Below are positions 25,176 through 34,638 of a DNA stretch of 64,000 bases, piece after piece. Under the pieces are notes generated by a model. The model was not told where the DNA came from. It ran no database searches and saw nothing but the letters and a program-made list of their open reading frames with translations. This DNA comes from Burhinus oedicnemus (Eukaryota; Chordata; Aves; Charadriiformes; Burhinidae), in contig VFFE01009068.1 in the NCBI GenBank assembly GCA_008921705.1, forward strand, positions 598,875-662,874, written 5' to 3'. Numbering within the stretch: the stretch's first letter is position 1; the number at the start of each line of letters is the position of its first letter. The position numbers and the translations under genes were made by a program.

Positions 25176-26960
25176 ACATGCCTTGTGCCTTAAACAATGG
25201 GGAAAAAAACTTGGTGTGGCGAACAGATGCTGTAAACACAGATTTTATTAACAATGTTAATATTGACTTTGCAGGTTAGAGTGAGGCTGCTGTGAGGCTG
25301 GAACTCAAATTAGGAGTATATGACTGCTGCTACCTTGTGGACTACCCTAACACATAAGGAATGAAAAGACTGTGGTGCTGCTGCTGCTCCTTCCACCAAA
25401 GTCTGCCTTCTGGTTTACACATCAGTTCAATCTCAGATTGGAGCTTTTAGACTGGTTGTGAGGACTGCAATCCTACTCTCTCACTATTTTCCAAATAAGT
25501 GTTTAGTCCTCCATTGGCAGCTTTTCTCTGAGGAAGTCTTCATGAAACAAGAACAGAAGCAGAGAAGTATCAATGGACTTCAATGGCTGATGTTTCTGAA
25601 TAAATCCAAAGCAGGAGAAAGACATGGAACAGTACCTTTCTTACAGTTAAAGGTACCATTTTTAGATGAACTCTGGTTATCCTGACAGCTGGTAAAAAAG
25701 ATGATTTTTCCTAAGAAAGTCAGCTTAATTAGCAGCTCAGAAAGCCATCAGTGGCAAAGGGGGAACTCATTTGACTTGGATATGAATAAAGTACAGTGTT
25801 TTTTTGAATTGTATAGTTTCTGCAAAACACAGCAATTATTTTTCAAAAAAATACAGTTATTGTATGTTTACAAAGAAAGCTTTGCTAACAGAATGTTCTT
25901 TTTTTTTCTTTCATGGTATAACTTCAAGAAGGTGATGGTTATCAGGGAAAGGGGGAATAACGTGCCCAGAGCTGCTAGAAGACTTTGAATTATAAGACAG
26001 GGCTCTGCATTGCAGCACAGTGCTTTCTGCATTTAAGACGCTTTGATTTAACAGGTTGTGGTACGGATGTAGACACTAAGAAGAGTTTGCACAGAATCTT
26101 CAAATTGTATCACAAGGTTTCAAAACAAAAAGTCTTTGCTCTTTAGAAGAGTTTCCATGAAGACCTGATCGTTAAAGTTTTATATAATTTAACATAGTAA
26201 GAAGAAAAATTCTAGTTTTTCACCAAATATTTACGAAATTGTTGATTAGTGATTTATTTTTATTATTATAGCATTTTCACTCTTCATCTGTGCAGCAGTA
26301 AAAACAAATCAAAATCTAAATATTTGTGAGACTTACATATATTCCTTTGTTGGAAGAAGATCTTTACCAGATTCTGCCTTATTAATTTTCTGACTTTATA
26401 GTGTACTTTCAACTTGTTTAAATAAAATTGACTAAAACTACTGTCAGCAGCTTTGCCTGAGAAGAATAATGATTTAAGAAACAAAGCACACTTAATCATT
26501 CTACTTGGTGAACTGGAGAGTCAATATTATCGTTACACAAAAATCACATTAAAACTTAGAGCCAACATGGAGAATTTTAGTTGTTTGTATAATTGGATCA
26601 GCAGTGCTATAGGTTACATATACAGAGAGGGAAAAAGAGAGAGATATTCCTGTACAATTAATTGCTAATTCATATAATTTCATTGTATGTCCACCTAAAA
26701 TGCATTCTTTTACGCATTGTCATACCCAACCATGGAGAAGTGAGAATGTTGTGTTTATTTTTCACTAACATTTTATGTGCCTTTTTTTTAATCTGTGTAA
26801 TATTATCCTGCCTGGCTGGCTAGTGTGAAATCAAAGGAGTTTGTCTAAGGAAAGCCAACAAAAAAGAATAATGGTAGTTATATTAAGCCTTACACAGACA
26901 GTGTGAAGAACTATTAATTGGTGAATGCACTTTCTGCCTTCAGTAAGATGGTCTAGGTTT
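25176..26960. other. AT-rich spacer
   Basis: No repeat or gene recognised. Frames of up to 95 codons (for example plus 25701-25988) have no coding signature. Confidence 0.55.
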
Positions 26961-27210
26961 ACTTATTATAGGACTGAACCTAGGATCAATCTAAAATCGT
27001 GAAGACCCTAGAGCTGGGAAGACTGTCAGCATCAGTCTAGTTGAGGCAACCACACAGCTGTGCAAGGTGTGAAGCTTTATCAGCCAGGATATTCCCAGGG
27101 CCAGGAGCAGGATACCTAGGGCTGACAGAAAAAATAAAAATGTTGAAGACCAAGGCACTGTTAGGTTGAGGAAAAAAATAAACTTATCTAAGAGCAAGGC
27201 ATTGTTAGGT
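26961..27210. other. ERV-adjacent sequence with a short direct repeat
   Basis: This stretch leads into the probable family-C LTR. It contains an 18-bp direct repeat, CAAGGCAYTGTTAGGTTG, at 27151-27168 and 27195-27212 (17 of 18 identical, 44 bases apart). A purine-rich GAGGAAAAAAATAAA lies between the copies. The minus strand has a 68-codon frame (26991-27197) with a hydrophobic core, but no family is recognised. It could be residual ERV internal sequence. Confidence 0.3.
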
Positions 27211-27932
27211 TGTTACAAAAGGTTCATCCCCACACATACAAAGGAGGCATAATGCCAGATGGGAAAACCCTAATAACCTCATCAGAGACATGAGTTCCTG
27301 CCCTGGCCCATCCCGGGGCTGTCACTGGAGGGCTATCAGTCATATGGTCTGGGAGTGACACCCGTCACCATGAGTCAATGGGAGCAGCTCTCCAGAGCAC
27401 CTTTCAAACTAAGAAGGATTACTGTTTATGGAGATGTAGGAGATGTAAGGGAAGATGATTTTTGGATTGTACAACATCTTGAGATGTTTAGGGGAGGAAT
27501 CAAATGAAGGGAAGGAAGGGGTCAAGGTGGTTTGGGGAGGAACAAGTGTGGGGAAAAAAAAGCAGTAAGGGGATAAAAGGCAACAGTCATCTGTAAACAA
27601 GTGACTGATCAGTATGCTTGCCTGGCCATGACCTGCATATGATCAACACAGTCTGTCCTGTCTTCTTATTAAACATCATTTCTAACCATTTTCCTGAGTG
27701 AAGGGACTGTCTTATCTGTGTGCATGTGTGTGAATGGAGGTCTATGTGCCAGCAACTGGAATGGGACTGTACATCACAGAGGGCCATGAGCTTAGGGTGC
27801 CAGCAACTGGAGAGCCTGGGAGTGGTGTGTGTGTGTGTATGTCAGCGTGTATATCGCTAGCCAACATTAAGTTGCACTAACTGATGCGTACGCTTTGGAG
27901 TAAACTATTCGAAAGTCCATAAATCTGGTACA
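27211..27932 (+). mobile_element. Probable ERV LTR, family C
   Basis: No second copy is available, so this is inferred from architecture. It starts TGTTACA and ends GGTACA, with a TATA-like GGATAAAA at 27571-27578. An ATTAAA signal at 27668-27673 is followed by GT-rich DNA, including a GT run at about 27823-27838. These are spaced as in an LTR of about 720 bases. Two copies of GCCAGCAACTGGA lie near 27748 and 27799; similar units recur at 29690-30050 beyond the family-B provirus remnant. No target-site duplication is evident. Boundaries are uncertain. Confidence 0.4.
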
Positions 27933-27938
27933 GATACT

Positions 27939-28692
27939 TGTCCCAGTTTGAGGTAAAATAGAACTAATTTTCTTTTCAGCAATTTTACTTCTCAGCTAGG
28001 TCTTTTCTAACTAACTGCACTCTCTGAAATTAACAGCATATTTTTCAAACAATATCCACTTCTAGCAGAGGTAAGGCCGGATGTTTATAGTTAATACCAA
28101 GGAACGGTATGCAGAGAGACTCCTGCTTATACTTACTGCTATAACAACCAAGGTCAGCTAACTTTGTTATATGCCCAGTTGAAGGCTTGGAAGAGGAAGA
28201 GCATAGAGGGGTCGCGTCTGCAGACAGGACAGGTGACCCAAAACTGACCAACAGGGTATTCCATCCCATTTGCCTCATGATCTGTATAAAACCTGAAGGA
28301 TCAAAGGGATCACCCTCTTTCTTCAGTGGCTGGTGTCTGAGGACTCTGTTCATCTGCCTTTGATCCTGATCTGTGTGTTCCTGAATCCAGTTCCTGAGTT
28401 CAGCTCCCGTCCATCTCTAAGTCCAGACTGGGACTTTCCCAGTGCCTGCTGGGGACATGTTTGTCATCCTGGGAGCTCAATACAGTTTTGTATATACTGT
28501 ATATATTTCATTTTTTTTATTAACATATTATTATCTTTTATTTTATTATTTTATTATTAATATTTCATTAAAGTAGTTTATTTTCTTTTCAACTCATGTC
28601 TCTCTCTCTCTCTCATTCTTCGCTCACTTGGGAGAGAAGTTAGAGAGCATCTGTCATTTGTTTTAATGGCCAGCCCAGCCCAAACCATGACA
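27939..28692 (+). mobile_element. 5' LTR of a family-B provirus remnant
   Basis: The copy runs from TGTCCCAGTTTGAGG to CCCAAACCATGACA and aligns along its whole length with the solo LTR at 22490-23240. TATAAAA at 28285-28291 and ATTAAA at 28567-28572 give promoter and polyadenylation signals on the plus strand, and the family's CT run follows. Unlike copy 1, it is followed at seven bases by a primer-binding site, so it is the left LTR of a provirus rather than a solo LTR. No matching right LTR occurs downstream in the window, so the provirus lost its 3' part. Confidence 0.9.
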
Positions 28693-28699
28693 GATTTAT

Positions 28700-28717
28700 T
28701 GGCACCCAAAGTGGGGC
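28700..28717 (+). other. Primer-binding site, tRNA-Lys type, decayed
   Basis: TGGCACCCAAAGTGGGGC lies seven bases after the LTR's terminal CA. The site complementary to the 3' end of tRNA-Lys(1,2), used by several betaretrovirus-like elements, is TGGCGCCCAACGTGGGGC. The match is 16 of 18, both differences being single substitutions. This places family B among lysine-primed (ERVK-like) elements. Position and match are seen; the class assignment is inference. Confidence 0.75.
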
Positions 28718-29037
28718 ACAACCGGCGCTCTACCATGGCTCTGACAGATTGTCTGATAAGCTTGAATTCCAGCTTGCTCAGTTGAAAGAGTATCTGACTT
28801 TTTTCTACGAGAGTCTTAAGGGGTTGGAAATTAAAACAGACAGCTCACATTATGCTCTTCTTAAGCAAAACATTATATCGTGCCTTTAGTGTTTTGTTTA
28901 AAGTTTATTGATGCAATGCTGCTTAACCTGCCGAATGTATTGTATAATTTATGCTCTTTGTGTTTGTGTGTGGTGGTTTAAATGTGCTGTTCTGCTGTAG
29001 TTTTTGATGCAGATCTAGAATATGATAAATTGGATAA
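28718..29037 (+). mobile_element. ERV leader, untranslated
   Basis: Sequence between the primer-binding site and the first long open frame. No packaging signal or splice donor can be assigned with confidence. A stop codon at 29035-29037 closes the frame that opens just after it. Confidence 0.5.
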
Positions 29038-29055
29038 CGGCTTTACCTGCATGTC

Positions 29056-29583
29056 TTGGACATCACGGATTCTGTTACGAATTACACTTTCAATTTTACC
29101 TTGGGAATGTTTACTTCCCCCTTGTATGCCAAATTGACAACACCAGACCTAGGGGATTTCAGAAATGATTGTTATGTTCCAAACATTGTGATTTTATTGT
29201 CGATTCTCCTGAATGTATTGCAGGGATGGTTTCTTATTAAATTTTGGTGCAGGAGTAGGTGTTGTATGACATGCACTGCTGCTACTCAAATCCCACAAGC
29301 CACTCCACTGCCTGTACCAGCACAAGCCACTCCACCCCCTGTACTGGCACAAGCTACTCCAGCCTCGACAATGACCACTGCCACTACTCCACCTGCTCCA
29401 ACAACAACCACCGCCACTATTCCAGCCTCGACAACGAGCACCATCACTACTCCAGCTGCTCTGACAATGAGTACTGCTGCTACTCCAATTCCATCAGTAC
29501 TGGTACAAGTTGCCCCAGTGACCAGGAAGCAGAAAAGGAGGTCAGCTGACAGTATTGGCTGTGCGAGAGGTGATTTATGGTGA
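29056..29583 (+). CDS. ERV-borne frame: small membrane protein with mucin-like tail
   Basis: A 175-codon frame, open from 29038, that I cannot assign to any family. Counting from the TTG at 29056, it has two N-glycosylation sequons (N9-Y-T and N13-F-T). A single hydrophobic segment follows at about 44-62, then a cysteine cluster (C65, C69, C70, C73). A long Thr/Ala/Pro-rich region (about 74-156) is built from degenerate repeats such as A-T-P, and a basic patch R-K-Q-K-R-R sits at 157-162. This suggests a short glycosylated outside part, one membrane pass and a low-complexity tail. The start is uncertain: 29056 is TTG, and the first ATG in frame is 29107 (residue 18), after the sequons. An upstream exon is possible. 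It lies about 340 bases after the primer-binding site, where gag would be expected, but has no gag features. It could be an env-derived end brought close by deletion, an accessory gene, or a captured host sequence. Confidence 0.45.
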   Translation: MDITDSVTNYTFNFTLGMFTSPLYAKLTTPDLGDFRNDCYVPNIVILLSILLNVLQGWFLIKFWCRSRCCMTCTAATQIPQATPLPVPAQATPPPVLAQATPASTMTTATTPPAPTTTTATIPASTTSTITTPAALTMSTAATPIPSVLVQVAPVTRKQKRRSADSIGCARGDLW

Positions 29584-30600
29584 CTGGCAAGTGAATGTAG
29601 ACACTGATGAAATGCCATGCAAACAACCTATGTTGCAGAAGTTTGTGCAGTGTGCACCACGAATGTGGAGAGACAAGAAGGTTTGCAGGTTGGCTACTAG
29701 AGGGACCAGGGGACTCAAGGCAGCTACTGGAGACACGGCTACTGTGGTTCAGTAGTGGTAAAAGCCATAGATCTGGACTAGCTACCGGACAGACTCATCT
29801 GCATGTCTGTGACTGGCCATGAGGCAACTAGGAGACCAGAGCAGGCAGGAGACAGCAACTGGACAGACCTAGTATCTAAAGTTAGTTCCTGTAGGGATCC
29901 ATAACACATGTGTCTATGTGCGTGAGAGGAGGTCTGAATATCAGCAGCTGGACTGGGGCTGCGGGCTCTAGAGTTCACACACCCAAATGCCAGCACCTGG
30001 GAGATCAGGGAATCCAGTTACTGGATAGACTGGCTACTGGAGGGATCTGTATAGTACACACGTTTATTTTCCACTAAAAGGCTTTCATTCTGATCAGCCC
30101 GAGAGCAGAACAGGATGAGGTCATTAGGACATCTGTGCTGTTTGTGGCTGTGTGAATGCTGTGTTTCCTGACTGTGTTGATCACTGTGTGAGTGGTAGTG
30201 GCTGTGGGCGTGTGCGTCTGTGTGTGCACACCTGTTGGGACCTGGAAAATGGGATCTGTGGCAGCCTTGCATCTATTGGGCGACTGTATTTAGCAGCTCC
30301 TAGCAGGCATAAAATCCCTTTCAGTTTTATCCTTTGTTGGCTAAGGGCCTCGGAGTAAATAAAGAATACTTTTGTAAAAGTATATACCTTTGGGCAAAGT
30401 TATCTGGGAAGAGGTGGGTGCTGCCTGGCTACAGTCCTTTCTGCTCACTTGCTGAGCAAGCTAGGTATTTAAATCACTTTGGCTTAGGAGCTACAGATAC
30501 TCCTTTGTGTCATGCCGTGACCAAACAGATGTACTCTGGTAAGAGGCTACACTCCTAATTCAGTCACAAGCTGACTAGAACAAGAGGAAGTTCATGTGAG
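29584..30600 (+). repeat. Degenerate CTACTGG/CAACTGG array and GT-rich ERV-like DNA
   Basis: From 29690 to about 30050 a loose repeat recurs at irregular spacing: GGCTACTAGAG, GGCAGCTACTGGAG, GCTACCGGACAG, CAGCAACTGGACAG, CAGCAGCTGGACTG, CCAGTTACTGGATAG and GGCTACTGGAGG. Related units occur in the family-C LTR. A GT-rich tract follows (about 30120-30235), then an AATAAA at 30358-30363. Such modules occur in ERV LTRs, but no TG...CA boundary can be set. A short frame at 29555-29755 overlaps the membrane-protein frame in another phase; no product is recognised. Confidence 0.4.
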
Positions 30601-31504
30601 GCATGTCTGCATCAGAACATGCTGTAGTTTCACTATATCTGTCTCTCTAGACATGGTTATAGAGGTGTTTAAATCTTTTGTAGAAGCATGGAGGGCAAGA
30701 TCTCATTGGTACAAAACAGAATGCAAATATTGTTGGTGAACAAATGACTTCAGTTAAGAGACATGCTCTTTGGTGAGATGGAGGAATTCAAGCTTGTAAC
30801 TTGAAGGGTGCTCTTGAGAAGTTCCAAAAAATTGCCTAAATTTGCACATAGCAGTACCATGACCTTTTTCTCTAATCACATCATTAAGAGTTCTTTTGAT
30901 ATCTTATCATTGCACGTTGCTTATTCATTGCTGAAATAATAACACATCTTCATAACAAACAGCATACCGAGGTATTTCAAATCCCACTAAGCTCATCACT
31001 CTCTGGATTATCACACAACACTTCACTTACAGCTTTCAGTCACTGAGATCTGCTATTTCTGCTGCAGATTAATAGCCTTATTCAGTATTTATTTGTCTAA
31101 AAGATCTGTTGAAATAGCACATTATTTTTGATTGGAATTTGGATGCAAATTCACCAGATATATTTATGAGTTGGCTGCTTAACCAGTAACACATGAATAA
31201 TAATCAAAGACAAAGAGGTAATTCAATGATGTATTGCTTATACTTGCCAAATACTTTTACAAACTGAACAAATCTGAAGCTACCAGTCAAATATTTCAGC
31301 ACTAATCTGTATTCTCTGGGCTAGCTATGAAAATACCCTATTGTCTAACTAACTATTCTTGGCTTTCTTGCAAGAAGGATCGTGCGAGACTTTCATGGAT
31401 TATGTGTTTGCAGCTATTAGTGAAAAATTACATTTCACTGTGGGTTTTGATAATGTCCAGGGCTTCCTCCTGAGGCTGAACTTATTGCAACAGGCATTAG
31501 CAGG
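30601..31504. other. Spacer
   Basis: AT-rich DNA with no recognised gene or repeat. The four bases just before the next LTR are CAGG. Confidence 0.5.
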
Positions 31505-32137
31505 TGTCCTGGTTTGAGCAACACAGGACTAATTTCTTTTCTAATACTTGGGAAAACTGTACTTTTAGAAGACTCTGGTGTCTGAAGTTGTGAAAATATT
31601 TACTTTATAGCCAGCTATGGTGTGTGGGCGTCAAGGTCTCAGTGTTTTCAGGCTAGCCAGGTGCAGGGATAAGGATGAGCGAGACCCAGGCACTTGACCC
31701 AAGCTGGCCAACAGGATTATTTCATACCATGAACGTCACATTCAATATAAATTAGAAAGTTTGCTGAGGAGGAAGGCTCTCCCTTGATGGCAGTGATCCA
31801 GAGAACTCCTTGCCCCGGTGCCGGATCCCTGAGGCCTTTCCCTTCCTCCCTAAGCTGTCCGACATTTGCAGTCCACTGCTGGGACTGCACAGCTTCCTAC
31901 TGATGTAGTTGGCTGAGTATAATCCTTATGTATCTTGAGACTGGTATCTGGATCACTATTGGTTCTTTAGTGTTATTACTGTTAATTATTTAGTCTTATT
32001 CTATTAAATCTGTTTATATTTCAACCCCTGGGTTTCCTGGTTTTCTTCCCAATTCCCCCTTCCTGGGTGGGGAGGGCTCATCGGGTAATAGAATAATTGT
32101 CTAAGCAACAAATTGTTGTGGGTTTCTCAAACCCACA
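31505..32137 (+). mobile_element. Solo ERV LTR, family A, copy 2
   Basis: Starts TGTCCTGGTTTGAGC and aligns end to end with the LTR at 8309-8957, with small indels and scattered substitutions. ATTAAA lies at 32003-32008. The right edge is slightly damaged (CAAACCCACA where copy 1 has CAAACCATAACA). CAGG precedes it at 31501-31504 and recurs at 32136-32139, probably a remnant of the target-site duplication, in which case the LTR proper ends at about 32135. No primer-binding site follows and the family differs from the B provirus to its left, so this is an independent solo LTR. Confidence 0.85.
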
Positions 32138-34056
32138 GGTAAACTGAGAGCGTTAAAAAATTATAGTCTTACTGCAACAAAACATTTGCAGAATTCTGTT
32201 CTAGTTGTGTTATGACATATTGTCACTTAATTTGGTCAAATGTCCATAGTCAGAAAAGAATGCTTCTGGCTTTATGCTAAAGGTCTGAGCGGCCTTCTTT
32301 CCCAGTGTTGACTAGTCATGTATGCAAAATGTGCAACAACATGGAAGAGAAAGGTCCTTATGAAGTACCCATTATTTTGTGAACTTACGATGTTGGTTCT
32401 ACAGTATGACCTCAAATCTTTACTCTTGCTATTTAAGAGATTTTATCAAAGTTTGCAAACTACAAGGTCCTAAAAATGTACATTTTAATCTCTCTTCATA
32501 ATATTATCTTTCTGTTTTGCTTTAGGGCCATATTCAAAATAGTGTATGGACTGTAGCTCTGATCTTGTATAGGAGCTATGTGTGAGGCACTTTCTCTGGG
32601 ATCAGAGGAAGGACATTGACTAATGAACAGGGCAAGAGGCTTCTATGTAAGAGATAATTAAGGGTAGAACTCTTCAGCCAGAAAATAAGTAACAGAGGGA
32701 TATTATAAAGGCCTATAGATATAATGAGAGATGGGGAGAAAAGTGTACAGGTTTTCATTGCTCTTTTCTTCTTGTAGTAGAATAATTATGGAGCATTAAA
32801 TGAAGTTAGAAAGTAGCAAGTTCAGAACAAATGAAAAGAGGTGGTCTTTTCCACAAATTTTAAGTCAGCCATAGAAGTCCTTGACATAGGATGCTACCAA
32901 TGTTGAAAGTCTGCATGGAGTTTAAAAGGATCCTGAACAGATTAATGAACAACGTCTGTTTTAAGAAGTGCCTTGGGAACAAATGGCTGAAGGTTGGAAC
33001 AGTATATATGTAAGTATACGTATAAATACGTAAGTATTCTTATACTCCATGGTGTTATGCTGTTAATCACAGTTTTGGCCTGACCCTGCAGGATTTAACT
33101 GCAGATGCTGTTATGTTCTTATGTTTCTTTGACTTACGTGTTCCTGCAGCCTTATTGCCTAAAGGATTAATATCATACTTTGGTAGGGTGTCCCTGCTTA
33201 TTCTCTTACCCATTAGAGGGCAGAGAGAGCAAAAGACATATTCTCCCTTTCTTTGTGAATCATCAGGTCTTATACATCTGTCAGTTCCTATGCATCTAAT
33301 GGATACAGCCTGCAGCACAATCCTAATTAGCAATATATTCTTAACATGAATAATAGGAATTTTGGAAGCATTTGAAGCTAGAATCAGATCACAGGGTTCT
33401 GTCCTATACCCTATAATTCTCTTAATAACTTAGGAACTTAATAATCTAATAATTATTCCCTGTTAGAGCTAGACAGCTCTTCTGCCTCTGTTACTCATAC
33501 AGGCAGATTGCTCCAGAACTTTGTTGCTTTGAAATCTGTTTTGAGCTCCACACATTCTTTCTATGCCAGTATTGTTCTTGGTTTTGAGTAGTTCGTTTCA
33601 TTTCCAGTAGCTATCTTCTGCTGTGTTTAAGCAGAGGAGTATTCCTTCTTAGCTTTATTGTGCTAGGATGAATAATTGGAGTTTTCTTCATTTCATTCCA
33701 GAAACTGAATCTTCTGTTCTCCTAATCATGCAGATAGCTGTTGTCTGTTCCTCACCTCTTGTTTAACTACATCTTCTTGAACTTGGATTATCAAAATTGT
33801 TCATTTTAGGATGATAACAATGCCTTGTATTTTTCACATTAATATCACGGTACACGCCTGTATACTTCTGACATACTTCAGGATCAGAATCACATTTATA
33901 TGTTCAGTACTGTGTTGTACTAATGGCTCACATTCACCGGTTTTGGTCTCTTAACACTCCTGGTTCTTGCCCTTCCTTGGATTGCAGTGGAAAATTCTAG
34001 TTTATAACAGAAATGCTCAATATCAAGATCTAAGTGCATGGCCTGGTACCTTTTTC
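32138..34056. other. Spacer
   Basis: No recognised repeat or gene. Two opposite-strand frames of about 80 codons overlap at 33067-33349; neither has a recognisable domain. Confidence 0.5.
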
Positions 34057-34638
34057 TCACAGAATGGTAGGGGTTGGAAGGGACCTCTGGAGATCATCTA
34101 GTCCAACCCCCCTGTCAAAGCAGGTTCACCTACAGCAGGCTGGACAGGAATACATACAGGCAAGTTTTTAATATCTCCAGAGAAGGAGACTCCACAACCT
34201 CTCTGGGCAGCCTGTTCCAGTGCTCTGCCACCCTCAAAGTAAAGAAGTTTTTCCTCATGTTGAGATGGAATTTCCTGTGTTCCAAGTTGTGTCCATTGCC
34301 CCTTGTCCTGTTGCTGCGCACCACTGAAAAGAGTCTGGCCCCATCCTCTTGACACCTGCCTCTTAGCTATTTATAACCATTGTTAAGATCCCCTCTCAGT
34401 CTTCTCTTCTCCAGACTAAACAGACCCAGGTGTCTCAGCCTTTCCTCGTAAGAGAGGTGCTCCAGTCCCTTGATCATCTTTGTAGCACTCCACCAGACTC
34501 TTTTCAGTAGTTCCCTGTCCTTCCTGAATTGGAGGCCCAGAACTGGACACAGTATTCCAGATGCGGCCTCACCAGGGCACAGTAGAGGGGGAGGATGACC
34601 TCCCTCGACCTGCTGGCCATGCTCTTTTTAATGCACCC
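34057..34638 (-). mobile_element. CR1 LINE 3' fragment, minus strand
   Basis: Read on the minus strand it encodes the end of CR1 ORF2. At about 34130-34324 this includes [26 protein letters not shown] 3' untranslated region matching the CR1 subtype GGTAGGGGTTGGAAGGGACC follows. On the other side it reaches the segment complementary to CCTGGTGAGGCCGCATCTGG and breaks off at about 34638. At the left edge only CACAGAATGG of the octamer tail survives. It is the same 3' subtype as the copy at 56033-56322 and differs from those at 9645 and 24771. The frames on either strand here are not genes. Confidence 0.93.

Noticed and set aside
29286..29618. 110-codon minus-strand frame
   Set aside because: Antisense shadow of the Thr/Ala/Pro-rich repeat; its Val/Ala-rich composition simply mirrors it.
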